Source: Henricia sp. BOLD:AAB3569 | Lineage: Eukaryota; Echinodermata; Asteroidea; Spinulosida; Echinasteridae | Assembly: GCA_037783545.1 (NCBI GenBank) | Contig: JBBELK010000056.1 | Span: forward strand, 62,001-126,000 | Length of the DNA: 64,000 nucleotides | Reading direction: 5' to 3' | Shown: positions 1-10,385 of the stretch, in pieces | How positions within the stretch are numbered: position 1 is the stretch's first letter | How the letters are laid out: each line of letters begins with the position of its first letter | Made by a program: the position numbers and the translations under genes | The notes under the pieces: model-generated | Seen by the model: only the letters and a program-made list of their open reading frames with translations | Database searches by the model: none | What the model was told of the DNA's origin: nothing

Positions 1-480
1 ACCCATTCCGGGTCCAATTCTAGCAATCTGGATGGATTCTGGGATCAGGCAGGAAAAAGCTGCCCAATACTAGTGTGACATCTTTTTTAGCAGATGACTC
101 TCGAAAGCACTTGGTGAGGACTCGGAGGGCCAGGATGCGATCTACGGTACATCTCTTCGAAGTGAACCCGGACTGCTCAGGGCGCTGGTGATCCAGCAGC
201 TGCCGGCCGGTGCACCCGATTGAGAAGCACGCGCGCAAAGACCTTGCCCGGAACTGAGAGGAGGGTCACGCCCCTGTAGTTGCTTCACTCTCTAAGGTCA
301 CCATTCCCCTTCCAGATTGGGACAATAATGCCCTTCCTCCAGTCAGATGGGATGACACCCGAGTTCCAGACGGAACATATGAGAGTGTGCAACCACAGGA
401 GAGATGCCTCGCCGCCCACCTTGAGCATCTCCGCGTAGACGCCGCAGACACCTGGTGCCTTGCCGTCCTTAAGCTGACCC
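1..480 (-). pseudogene. LINE reverse transcriptase, N-terminal fragment
   Basis: On the minus strand 451-266 reads, in one frame, a segment ending WRKGIIVPIWKGNGD and then NYRGVTLLSVPGKVFA, the RT fingers motif of non-LTR elements. After a frameshift, 238-20 reads RPEQSGFTSKRCTVDRILALR, the next RT block. Palm motifs (F/YxDD) would lie outside the window. It is the continuation of the endonuclease fragment at 1106-1901 in the same orientation. Confidence 0.7.
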
Positions 481-1105
481 TGAGCCTTTCAAACTTACTC
501 GAGGCTCGGTGGGTCGCAGCTCACTGGTGGTTCGGCAGCTAGGGGCTCGTCTCCATCCGCAGGGAATTCGCAGCCAGGCGGGTCAGCACCCCTCGAAGTA
601 TCAGGACCAACGTTCCTTAATGGCACAGTTCGCCGTCGGCCGCGCGTATCGTCGTGCTTCTCACGGGGTCACCAAAGAGCGCTGTTTCCGGGTTGCCCCG
701 TAGGCCGACCGGGAGTCGGTTGTACTTATGTAGCTCTCGACCGTCCCACAGAGATCCCGACTCTGGCCTCCAGTTCACCACGCATCGCCGAAGCGCTTTG
801 CGCTGCAGCTTATTGTGCTGTCCCAGTCTTGCCGTAGAGCCTCACCCTGCAGCGATGATTTTAGCAGTTTTTTTTTGGAGATCTCGCGATCTTGTCTCCT
901 CGGCTTCTCCGGAATGCATGCACCGGCAGCCTCCAAGACGTGGGCTCTGAAGGGTCACCACATCACCTCCGGGAAGAAACAGCAACCATTCCCAAGCGCA
1001 TCCATCGGCCTGTCGCCATAAGCCTAAGCCACGTCCAGGTCCTGCAGGCAGCCGACGTCGAGCCTTGGCCCATCGTCGCCCACCTCAGCCGCAGCTTTAG
1101 GGTTG

Positions 1106-1901
1106 CTACCAGCAGCCGATAGTGGTAAAGAACTGGGCACATGATCGATCTCCTTCCTTGGAATACCAAGTCCAGCGACGCCAGTCCGATCTCTGGAACC
1201 ACGATCCAGGTATCGTCAACCCTCGACTTACTGCAAAGTCAACCAGCATTGAGGAGCTTTCATTACGTGATCCAGAGCCGTGAGGACCGATACATGGCTC
1301 GTAACCATCTCTGGATGTGCCAGTGGTGGCATTAAAGTCACCGAGAAAGACCAGCGTATCCCCCCTTGGGTACCGCATCCACTACGGAGTGGAGTTGGGC
1401 ATAAAATGCCTCCATCACGGAGTGATTACTACCCCCGGTCGGAGTATACAATGTGATAAATGAGACTACGACCAAAGTATGGACAAGCCTCAGACACATC
1501 ATACGTTCTTAAACTGGCGTAACCTCCCTTACCAACGGAGCAAGCTGGTCAGCAACCGCCACTGCCACACCCAGTCGGTGCTGGACATCAGCTCGGCCGG
1601 ACCAGAAGTAGGTGTAACCACCTGCTAGTTCTCTGATCTCACCCAAGCGTGGCCTCCTAACCTCGGACAAGGCAACAACGGCTATGACGAGCCGAGCGAG
1701 CTCCGCCGATAAGGCAGGCACGTACGCGGGCATACTAGCTCTTGAAGAGAGAGGACATTCCAGGCACCATCCCGAACCGATTGCCTCATCAGCACCACCG
1801 CACCGCAGTGGCTCAACCACACCAACTTGACTGCTACGTGGTTTCCCCCTAATTGGGCGACGACGGTCCTGTGGGCTTAGCCCACCGCATTCATACGGCA
1901 C
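1106..1901 (-). pseudogene. LINE endonuclease (EEP/APE-like) domain, frameshifted
   Basis: Two minus-strand frames join near 1380-1509. The upstream frame (1509-1901) has VVALSEVRRPRLGEI followed by GGYTYFWSGR, the glutamate-bearing motif and first strands of exonuclease-endonuclease-phosphatase folds. The downstream frame (1106-1378) has LVFLGDFNATTG and then a W-T-W-Y-S segment, matching the catalytic GDFN block and the later core strand. The enzyme would nick target DNA to prime reverse transcription. The frame change and the stop after the Trp-rich block show that it is inactive. Confidence 0.75.
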
Positions 1902-1981
1902 GCCCTTCTCGCGTCAAGGGTACTCACGGAGCGGATTTGATTTACTAGTTTTGTGACCTCGATTGAATGAGACTATGAGCA

Positions 1982-2050
1982 ACTAACAATGGAAATTGGA
2001 CACAAACCATTGTTATTAACAATGGTGTGTGCCCAATTTCCATTGTTAGT
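1982..2050. repeat. 69-bp near-perfect palindrome
   Basis: The segment reads ACTAACAATGGAAATTGG inward from the left and the same on the opposite strand from the right, with only a few mismatches across about 34-nt arms and no real loop. It sits just beyond the 5' end of the LINE remnant. It could be a short foldback MITE; no clear target duplication is seen. Confidence 0.75.
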
Positions 2051-2113
2051 TTAAGGGGCCCGGGGTGCCAACCCTGCCACCACCCCGACCCCCTTCCCCA
2101 GTTAAATGGACAA

Positions 2114-2241
2114 GGGGTGCCAACCTTTCAGCACCGAGGTGCCGCTGTAGCCCCGGAGCAGTGGCCATTGTTATGTCTCGATTGCTCGAGTAGCTGCCCT
2201 GGGGCGCCAACCCTTCGGTACCGAGGTGCCACTGTAGCCCC
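2114..2241. repeat. Direct repeat, about 41-bp unit with 87-bp spacing
   Basis: Copies at about 2114-2154 and 2201-2241 share GCCAACC(C)TT, an ACCGAGGTGCC core and a TGTAGCCCC end. A third partial copy of the opening lies near 2060. The GC-rich open frames over it on both strands are by-products of the repeat and are not called. Confidence 0.6.
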
Positions 2242-2277
2242 AATGATGCATACTTGTAAATTGCTAAGGCCGCTTTC

Positions 2278-2960
2278 CACATCATTTGCCTACATTTGCA
2301 TATAAGTTTGACCGTCTGTTTGTTACAGAATGTATTTAAAATTAGAGCGCAGTTAAAATAGCTTGATTTAGATACGATAGCCCAGTTTTGTCAGTTTCAG
2401 TAACGTCATGCGTGCATAATGCTACACATGTATCATGTACAATCATTTGCATATAATTGCATATCATAGTTGGCATGCACGCTTATTCGTTTTGTACAGC
2501 TGGATATCCCATCAACTCTGTTTATCATTAGCAAAATTCAGCCCGTCTTAGAAGCGTCATATACTTGTAACTGTGCAAATTGGTCAAAATAGTGTTGTAA
2601 TGTATATATGGATCATGTACATTCTTGTGCATATATTTGCATACGGTATATTGCCATGTATGCTTATTTTTTGTTCACGTCGGATTTCCCATCAGTATTT
2701 CTCATCATCATTAGCTACATTTAACCTAGATTTTGGATGCATCATGTGCTTGTACACTGCAAATTGATGAAAATAATGCTGTAACAGACATATTATGCAC
2801 GTTCATTTGCATATATTTGCATACATTTCCATATATAATGTTGCATGTCCTCTGGTTTGTAACAGTTTGGATTTTCCATCAACTCTGTTTATCATTAGCA
2901 AAATTTAATCTTGATTATAGAGGCGTTGTGTATCTGTAACTTCGAATTTGTCAAAATAAT
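2278..2960. repeat. Degenerate tandem repeat, about 180-bp unit, four copies
   Basis: A TTTGCATATATTTGCATA-like core recurs at about 2281, 2441, 2621 and 2801, and a CATTAGCAAAATT block at about 2526, 2710 and 2893, giving a period of 160-184 bp. Copies are clearly diverged. No gene is seen. Confidence 0.7.
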
Positions 2961-2974
2961 GCTCAAATATGATG

Positions 2975-2994
2975 AGGTCAAAGGTCAATGACCT
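2975..2994 (+). promoter_or_regulatory. DR1 nuclear-receptor-like motif
   Basis: AGGTCA-A-AGGTCA is a perfect direct repeat spaced by one base (2975-2987), the half-site arrangement bound by HNF4/RXR-type receptors in animals. It is followed by an inverted half-site TGACCT at 2989-2994. No adjacent promoter or gene is recognised, and the motif could be chance or part of the repeat next to it. Confidence 0.25.
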
Positions 2995-3550
2995 CCAGGC
3001 CAACAGAGGTCAGTTTCAAAATGCCTCCACGTCTAAATTTGATTCTCGGGACATGTACACCTCACCCTGAAAGTTTCATGCTTTAGTCACAAAGTGCACA
3101 ATTGGTCAGCTAAACAGCTCAACTATATGTATACCATCGCGAAACATGTAGGTTGGAGTACGTTACCAGACTAGTTTCTGAGACGTCGTCGTCTGCTCGC
3201 AAGTGGTCGTATTACTACGCATCCACTATTACGAAACATACAGACTGAGGAACGTTACCAGACTAAATTTTAACTCTTAATGTTTGTCTTCAAAAACTGC
3301 TTCAAAAACACCTTTCCACTCAAAAGAAACAATTAGATCTTTAATATGTTGTTTATTGAATGTTGCAGCCTAGATTCATGTTAGAATGCCTTCTATTGCA
3401 ATTAGTTCTAGGTCAAATCGTAAATTGACTAGACTATAATACGCTAGGCGCTATGCATACAACGCACGCAAACTAGAGATGCAGAGATTTCGTCCCACTT
3501 TTCACCCATAATACACCGCGGTAAACATTGCGTGACGTCATTACGTTTCA
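2995..3550. other. No gene recognised
   Basis: AT-rich sequence between the tandem repeat and the start of the decayed ORF. It contains a TGACGTCA site near 3532. The last bases before 3551 (ACGTTTCAG) look like a 3' splice site, which suggests intron upstream of the reading frame starting there. Confidence 0.4.
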
Positions 3551-3614
3551 GGTCTATTGGAAGATGCGTCGAGAGATAACCAAAGCGAAAACACGCAGAT
3601 CACATCAGCAAAGG
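3551..3614 (+). pseudogene. 5' segment of the interrupted unknown ORF (left of the transposon)
   Basis: Immediately after a TTTCAG acceptor-like site the frame is open through 3614 and ends in ...TQITSAK. The 9-bp target repeat CAGCAAAGG at 3606-3614 is repeated at 10948-10956, and the reading frame continues there in phase (A-D-Q-K-T-Y-Y...). The transposon block 3615-10947 therefore landed inside this coding exon. The rest of the protein is described at 10948-12736. Confidence 0.55.
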
Positions 3615-4079
3615 TAGTCTTGATGCAAGACAGAATTTACTGTTAGAGTTCGCGATCCCCACATTGTTCATTTTAGCCGCCAGAGGGCGTACCTACACTT
3701 ACAACGTGAACTCGAAAACTCGGTCTTGATTACTCCGTAAGAAAAAAGTTCGATAACCTTTATGGAAGACATGAATAATTAAACAGCAAGGTCAAAAATT
3801 ATGGGCGCCTGCGTAGAAGAGAAAGCGATGTCTCCATAAATAGGTCATGTGGGATGGTAACTTGCCGTGTACATTTGTACGTGTGCAGTGATTCACCGTG
3901 CCGCGCGAAAATGATATCGGGCCGTTTTCGTGCAGTGACCGTGGTGCATGGCCTGCCGAGAAGCGGCATTTCTCGGTACGAGTGCGCGCCCAGCCCATAG
4001 CCCGGTGACTTCCTGTCCCCGGCCGGGGGTGCCTGTCCGTGTAGATTAAGACCCAATGCCATGGCCAAAACATTGAACA

Positions 4080-4750
4080 ATGTTGGACAACAGTGGGAAC
4101 AAATCTAAAAATCATGGAAATTTCTCTCTTAGTTTTTACACCATGGTTTTTACAACTAAACTAAAAATTTACATGGTTTTATAACAATGGAAATCCAGGC
4201 TGGGGGCCTAAAATCAGACATGTCATAATTGTATTTCTCATTTTTATCATCAAACTTGTTCTAACATGCATTGTTTATTTTTCATTTAATATAAAATAAA
4301 GACGTTTATAGTGGTCGGATATGGAATTCAACCTAAAAATTCAAATTATTTCTGCACTTGAAGTCAAATATTGAACTAATGAATCAGACAATGTTGACGA
4401 ACATTTCCTTGGACAATGTTGGACAGCAGTGGGAAAAAATTTAAAAATCATGAAAATTTCTCTCTCTCACCATGGTTTTTACAACTAAACTAAAATTTTA
4501 CATGGTTTTATAACAATGGAAATCCAGGCTGGGGGCCTAAAATCAGACATGTCATGATTTTATTTCTCATTTTTATCATCGAACTTGTTCTAACATGCAT
4601 TGTTTATTTTTTCATTTACAGAATAAAGACGTTTATAGTGGTCGGATATGGAATTCAACCTAAAAATTCAAATTATTTCTGCACTTTAAGTCAAATATTG
4701 AACTAATGAATCAGACAATGTTGACGAACATTTCCATTTTTGTTTAGTTA
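4080..4750. repeat. Internal tandem duplication (about 340 bp) of the 2.57-kb element
   Basis: Two successive units, about 4080-4422 and 4423-4750, both run from a GACAATGTTGGACA(A/G)CAGTGGGA start through an ATCCAGGCTGGGGGCC block to GACGAACATTTCC. The same duplication is in copy 2 (about 32870-33540), so it belongs to the family and predates its spread. Confidence 0.8.
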
Positions 4751-5781
4751 ACCAAACTGTGCAAATTTCCTTCAAGGGCTTATGTCCTATCTACAAAGTA
4801 GTTTGCTGTTGTTCCCTGGATTTCGTAAAAACAGCTTCATATCCACAAAATTAATGGGCCTTCTCAAAGCATTCTCCTCAAAGCACTGAAAAGGGTGAAA
4901 TGTTTAACATTTAGTAAACTAATAAACATCAAATTTAAATTTGTTCCATTAAACGTTATTCCAGTATATTTTCAGAGGCTTATGCAAGCAAGTTGCTCTA
5001 ATTAATTTTCAGAAAAAAAAGTATCAGAAAAAAAAGTATTGTTTTAAATAGGCCGTAAAAGGTCGATCCTTGGGTCACAACAATTTGCCTTATTTTTTGT
5101 TGGCCTAAATGAAAAATCAAATGGGTCATATTTGACTTTATAAAATGTACAATTACTTTTGTAAAACCATGTGGCTTTGAGAGACTCCTTTCAACATTAA
5201 ACTTACAAAAATTTAATAAGGGCATTTTGAAATTTTTTAAAATCTGCCCAACAATTTATAATACTTCAAACATTGTGTACAAAGCATGTGATAGTGAGTG
5301 AAATTAGTAGTTTTTAAGAAAGTGGGTGGTTCTTCACTCAGATTAATTCACTCCTAAATTTCGGTTTTTTTCTATCATATCTGAACTAACTGATGCTTGC
5401 AAGTCATTTTAGGGAAAAATAGTAGTGGATAACTTCTCTGAAATCGTTTAGCACTTTTTTAACCGAAGCCAATAATATGAAAAGCATGCCATAGTACTAG
5501 TACTAGTATAGAGGAGAAGAAAACAATCCCAGTCGTTTTCTTCCTCCATGCGTAAGCGATAAAAAAAAAATCGTGACCAAGCAGAAAATGCCCTAAGAAA
5601 ATCTCTAAATGCCAGTCTTTGACAGTCTTTGATAGCCTTTGAACTTTTCGATTCCCAACTTGGAACGAAATGCTTCGTCTTCACTGGCCGCCCAATCATC
5701 ACACCCGACCGTAGACCCGTTCACGGGTCTAACCCGACCGTACGAGCAACGCAGGCCGGCAAGCGGCAAGGCCCGGACGCG

Positions 5782-6172
5782 TAATTTTTTTTTACACCAC
5801 TGCGAGGGGAGAACAATGGGGTTTGTACCTTTTAGCGTCTTGAGAGGAGACTATATAGTATGTTAGGGTTCAGGGTTTAGGGTTGGTTATTTTAAAGGAA
5901 TTTAGGGTTTTGAATGCGGTCGGTTTGCAACCAGCTTCGTGGTCTGGTTAGAAGTGAGGTCGACTTGTAATCATAAGGTCCCTGGTTCGAATCTATGCAT
6001 GTTTGGGATTTTCCGAAATTTATCGGTTTCTTCTTTTTCTCTAATAGTGAGAGTAAGAGTTGTCACTATTTCCAAGATTGTCACTCGAGAAGTGTCAGTC
6101 ATTGGAAACTTAGACTCTATTCGGGTTGACAAATTTGGGTGTACCCCTCGCTGCGGTGTAAAAAAAAAAAAA
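5782..6172 (+). mobile_element. TIR element with internal tRNA-like unit, flanked by 12-bp repeats
   Basis: The left end TAATTTTTTTTTACACC continues into ACTGCGAGGGG, and the right end is the inverse (CCCCTCGCTGCGGTG then TAAAAAAAAAAAA). Direct repeats GGCCCGGACGCG flank it at 5770-5781 and 6173-6184. The matching place in copy 2 (near 34562-34573) has one such repeat and no insert, a clean empty site. A tRNA-like Pol III module lies inside. The A-tail and 12-bp repeat look like LINE-driven SINE insertion, while matching inverted tips look like a MITE, so the class is unclear. A TTAGGG-rich stretch lies at about 5863-5887. Confidence 0.8.
5935..6000 (+). other. tRNA-like Pol III promoter module (Thr-UGU-like)
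   Basis: An A-box-like TGGTCTGGTTAGAAG (5940-5954) and a perfect B box GGTTCGAATC (5984-5993) are spaced as in a tRNA, with a CTTGTAA loop between them that would give a UGU anticodon. The anticodon and acceptor stems do not pair, so this is a tRNA-derived element head and not a working tRNA gene. Confidence 0.6.
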
Positions 6173-6200
6173 GGCCCGGACGCGACGGTACAAACTAGGC

Positions 6201-6276
6201 TTACCCTTTATACACGTTCCACAAAAACACCACAACTACAATGGTTTTGGTATGTCACCGTTTGGCGCTGTAACCT
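6201..6276 (-). repeat. Split direct repeat B2 (76 bp), element 3' end
   Basis: Outer terminal copy of B1. Position 6201 is the precise border with the host element (…CTAGGC then TTACCCTTTATAC). Confidence 0.88.
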
Positions 6277-6542
6277 GGCTGCTTTATTGCACGAACAACT
6301 CCATGTCCATCAAGTCAAACTAAGAATAAAAGGTCTCCTTTATCGACAAACAAAAACATGGATAATCAGCTTGTTATTGAAGCTAACGGGTATGTTTACC
6401 CGAACGCACACCCGTTGTTACGTTGGCTGCCAGATACGAAAAACCACACAAACCTTTACAGGAAAAATGGAAACGTACGCCTGACCTATGCGAACCAACT
6501 GCTTTCAGGCTAGCAAAAAAAACCAACGGTTTCCCCTCCCCC

Positions 6543-6717
6543 AAGAGTAAAAGGTTTTGCAGTATGCAGCATTAGCGAACAAACGTGAAGTGAAGCACTG
6601 CGCGTCACTCGTGCTTATTTATACCACTCGTGACCACTGAACCGTTTCACTTTACATAACAAGGGTAAAGTAGATTCATTCTAATTCGCACTGGTGCTCA
6701 ACCGAATAAATCAACAT
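6543..6717 (-). repeat. Split direct repeat A2 (175 bp)
   Basis: Second copy of A1, directly abutting B1 at 6717/6718. Only a base or two differ from A1, so the insertion is fairly young compared with the decay of its genes. Confidence 0.9.
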
Positions 6718-6798
6718 TTACCCTTTATACACGTTCCACAAAAACACCACAACTACAATCATATGGTGTTGGTATGTCACCGTTTGGCGCTGTAACCT
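6718..6798 (-). repeat. Split direct repeat B1 (81 bp)
   Basis: Shares TTACCCTTTATACACG through GCGCTGTAACCT with 6201-6276, apart from a short indel (ATCATATGGTG against ATGGTTT). Joined to A2. Confidence 0.88.
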
Positions 6799-7479
6799 AT
6801 ATGAATTATAAAGAACGGGCTAGTTTAGATACCCAAAGACTTAGAAACTGATAAGAGACTTAAAAACTGTCTCGCACGTATATGTGTCTTTGGTTTTTTC
6901 CGACTTCCAACGCCCGTGGCGTTTGAAAAACCTGTCGGGAACTCATGCATTGGCAGCCTCTGAGGCTCCTTCTGCTCTCAAACTATGCCGAGCAACATTG
7001 ATACATCCTCCGTTGCATACGAGCCCTGTCCGATCTCTCTTTCTCTCTCACCGGTGCGTGCGGGACGCACGCTACGACAGATCGCTACCTCGATCCCCTC
7101 CCGCCCCTCGCACCGTCACCCACTCAACTGGATAACATCCAAAATATCTCTCTAACACGAGAAACGTCATGGGTTTGTAATTTTACACAAAACATATCCG
7201 TTTCTTGTTTCGGATAAATTCCTGAAAATTTAAATGCCCTTGTCGGAACTTTGAACCCTGGCTAGAGTCGAGCAAAGTTCCAACATGGCGACCGGGCACG
7301 TGTACAGATATGACCTTGATATTGTAACTGAACTTCCCTGCCCGTTCACATCAGTTTTTACTCAATACAACATCTATGAATAGGTGGTCATCTTGAAAAT
7401 GCAGATTGTTGGTTTAAAGCGAGGCTAGCTCATTAAACGCAGAAAACATGCGTAGGTCTATCATTGCTAAGAATATAAA

Positions 7480-7765
7480 TGTTCATCGAATTAGCGACAG
7501 TTTTTTCTGCTCCAATCTTCTGCGCCAGTTCAGCAACCATCTCCGTTGCAATGGGTTCCTTCCTTGACTTTAACAGTGTCCGTTTAAGTCCCTCCGAGGT
7601 CCGCAGCACGATACCGTCCCATGTGGGGTCCGAAAGACTGGCCATGCGATCCAAGGTGTCGTTCGGGCTCGCCGACTCAAAGAGACTCCTTCCTCCCTGG
7701 TTGGCTACTGAAGACGAGCTTAACCAAACAAAGAACAAAACGCATGTTTCAGGTATAAGGCACAT
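7480..7765 (-). pseudogene. Tyrosine recombinase N-terminal (core-binding) fragment
   Basis: The minus-strand frame has VANQGGRSLFESASPNDTLD, then DPTWDGIVLRTSEGLKRTLL and SRKEPIATEMVAELAQKIG. The EGxKR and RKEPI pattern is typical of the segment before the catalytic arginine in DIRS-type recombinases. The frame ends soon after, and no R-H-x-x-R or tyrosine box is seen between here and B1. This protein would integrate the circular DNA product. The assignment rests on motif memory plus the correct position 3' of RT. Confidence 0.55.
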
Positions 7766-8985
7766 GTATACAAAGATAACCGATCAAGCATGTCCCATAG
7801 CAGCTTCATCCACTGTGGATGACTGTACTGCGACACATGTTTTCCACAAACTTTGTGTTTGCTCCTCTGAACAAAAGAACGGACTGAAAATTCAAAAAAA
7901 ATCGGCAATTTCTGATCTTGACGGAAGACTATCGGGAAATAGACGGACCCAATATGGCGCCGATTGCCAGGCTGGACAGATCAAAGTCCCGAGTTTATGA
8001 TTGTCTTTGCATTCTTACGCATGTTTCAGCTATAAGGCACATGTATACAAAGGTAACCAGTCAAGCATGCTCCATATATAGCAGTTTCATCCGCTGTGGA
8101 TGGATGCACACGAGTGCTTTGGGTTGCCTGGCTACCGCCGTACTATACTGCGTTCTGAACGCATTTCTGGCTTGGTTAGGGCCGTTAATCTCACTGCCAG
8201 TACTGTACTGCGACAAATGATTTCTACAAACTTTGTGTTTGCTCCTCTATCTGCTCTGAACAAAAGAACGGACTGAAAATTAAAAATTTCGGCAATTTCT
8301 GATCTTGACGAAAGACTATCGGGAAATAGACCGACCCAATCTGGCGCCGATTGCCAGGCTGGACAGGTCAAAGTCCCGAGTTTATGATTGTCTTTACACT
8401 CCTACCATCAGCGAACCGTCCCACCGTTCTGCTCTCAAGAACCTCCACGATCCCTCCCCATCCCCTCACCGCCTCAGCCCCCATTTCAACCGGAGCCCCG
8501 CCGAGCCTCTCTACGATCCCATGCACGAACCGACCTCCCCGCACCTTCAGCCGAGGTTCCCGCACTAAGGGAAACATACCCGCCAAAATTACATGTATAC
8601 AAAGGTAACCGATGAAGCATGTCTCATAACAGCTTCATCCACTGTGGATAATTGCACACGAGTGCTTTGGGTTGGCTGGCAACCAACGTACTGCGTTCTG
8701 AACGCAATTCTGGCTTGGTTAGAGCCGTTAAATCTCACTGTCAGTACTGTACTGCGACACATGTTTTCCACAAACTTTGTGTTTGCTCCTCTGCTGCTCT
8801 GAACAAAAGAACGGACTTAAAATTCAAGAACATTTTACAATTTCTGATCTTATCGAAAGACCATCTGGAAATAGAACGACCCAATATGGCCCCGATTACC
8901 AGGCTGGACAGGTCAAAGTGTCGAGCTTATGATATTCTTTACATTCTTATTGTCAGTGAACCATCTTACTGTTTCGTTTAAGAAC
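7752..8985. repeat. Three-copy tandem repeat inside the retrotransposon
   Basis: ACATGTATACAAAG starts recur at about 7762, 8039 and 8591. Each unit contains a CACTGTGGAT block, CAAACTTTGTGTTTGCTCC, a TCTGATCTT(G/A)(A/T)CG segment and CCAGGCTGGACAG. Copy 1 lacks about 100 bp (the ACACGAGTGCTTTGGG segment) present in copies 2 and 3. It occupies the place where RNase H and the recombinase start would be expected. Confidence 0.8.
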
Positions 8986-9429
8986 TTCTACGTTACTCCT
9001 TTGTAATTATACTAAATACTTAGTCCCTGGTTGTTTAGGGCTCTGACTTCTTTTTATTATATGTATCTCCACGGACAATTACTGGTGCATTCCAGCTGGC
9101 TCTTGCATCTACATGTATACAGCAATCCAAAGATCTAGTCTGAATTAGTCAGATACGTTATCTGGCCAACAAGAGAGGCCATCTGGCTGCAGCCAGACAA
9201 CACCTGTCTGCATCGATCTGTTTTGTGAGACTGTCGAGGGACATGTATAATCTTTATATTATATTGTCAGTTGTATGCAACATGCCCGTGGTCTTACACC
9301 ACGTGTCTAAAAAAAACCGTAGTTTTAGGTGACTCGATATTATGCAACCAAAAATGCGGTTCTTCGCGCGCATGAATAGAAAGTTCGACTTTGGAATTCC
9401 AGGAATCTCCGTTCTATTGAACAATGAAT

Positions 9430-10010
9430 GGCTTTTGTCATGATTTTGATCGTTAGTCCGACAACAAGGTATGTCTTAATGCCGAGGCAATTTTCCCCGC
9501 CAAAAATGGCAAGATTTCGAACACTGACTTGGTACGTCCAAGGTTTATTATTTTGTAGTGGTTTGAGGAAAAGAGACTATATCCCCTCATTAGGTATCCA
9601 ATGCTGGAAAATCGTCTTTCTGGCAAATTCAGTGAACCAAGCTGTAAGTCAAATGTAGACCCGGCCATACTGTTTCCGAGACAGGATTCCATACACTTTT
9701 GTTTTGACCGCTTCAATGTGTTGTATGGCTTTATGAAAACCATTCGCGTAACCCAGTCCATCGTCCGGATATACTACGATTGACCTTCCTTCGCTTCTCC
9801 CTTCTGAACCAATGGTCTGACCACTTTGTAAAAACATAAGGGGCGATCGAAAGGCCAAAAGGCAAGACCTTAAACTGTTAAAACGTGGGGTTCCCGTTAA
9901 TAAACCACACAAACCCAAGGTATTTTCGATGCTCAGGAAAGATAATAATGTGGTGGTACCCGCTTCGAGGTCAAACTTAATAGAAAACCATTTTCCCCGA
10001 GGAAAAAAAG
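9430..10010 (-). pseudogene. Reverse transcriptase of the split-repeat retrotransposon, frameshifted
   Basis: Minus-strand blocks in order: GKWFSIKFDLEA, GYHHIIIFPEHRKYLGF, VWFINGNPTF, KVLPFGLSIAPYVFTK and, in a shifted frame, SIVVYPDDGLGYANGF. These are RT motifs of DIRS/Gypsy-type enzymes; the catalytic box reads YPDD where YxDD is usual, so both aspartates remain. At least two frameshifts break it. It would copy the element RNA into DNA. The expected RNase H downstream is not recognised. Confidence 0.7.
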
Positions 10011-10289
10011 GCTGTACTTAAGTCTTCATATTTTCTTCGTACTCAAAATAATCATAAGTGATATAAAAGTGGGGTTACTGGAATCAAGAAACTTAACTTG
10101 CTATTGTGACTCCTTTGCCCTCTCGGGACTGCGGCCCGTTCCCCTCCTCTCGACCTCTCTCTCTCGCCCTACAAGGGGTGGTCCCAGCGGACGCGTTCCC
10201 CGCCCGGGAACGCCGATGTTGCCTTGTCCCATGGACCGTTCCGGTGCTGGACGTCATTCTGGTGCCGAAGTGCTTAGCTGTTGCGGTAA

Positions 10290-10360
10290 TTTGGGCCGAT
10301 TCTACTCCACTGGCCTTGGGTACCGCAGGCGTAACAAATGTCGCGGCTTTGTTGACATTG
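10290..10360 (-). pseudogene. Gag zinc-knuckle remnant of the split-repeat retrotransposon
   Basis: The minus strand reads RDICYACGTQGQWSRIGP. The spacing equals the CX2CX4HX4C zinc knuckle of retroelement Gag proteins, with His replaced by Gln and the last Cys by Gly. A stop follows soon after. The place is right: just inside A1 and upstream of RT. The open frames over 10069-10431 on the plus strand are its shadow. Confidence 0.55.
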
Positions 10361-10385
10361 TGTATGCGAGGAATGCTAATTTGTT

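Larger units (their letters stand above)
1..1920 (-). mobile_element. LINE retrotransposon, 5' half (endonuclease + start of RT), decayed
   Basis: Reading down the minus strand from about 1900, the sequence encodes an apurinic-type endonuclease and then the beginning of a reverse transcriptase, the domain order of a non-LTR retrotransposon. Several frameshifts and stops break the frame, so it is dead. The 3' half lies beyond the left edge of the window. The endonuclease blocks resemble those of LINEs often misannotated as 'craniofacial development protein 2-like'; the clade is not assigned. Confidence 0.8.

Noticed and set aside
3792..4115. Minus-strand open frame (107 codons) also open in copy 2 at 32594-32908
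   Set aside because: The two copies differ by indels that change the frame (the AMGWARTRTEK stretch against AGLGAHSYREM), and no motif is visible; it is shared transposon sequence, not a conserved protein.
5939..6484. 181-codon open frame on the plus strand
   Set aside because: It runs through the tRNA-like module, the A-tail and the B2 repeat of two different elements, so it cannot be a gene.
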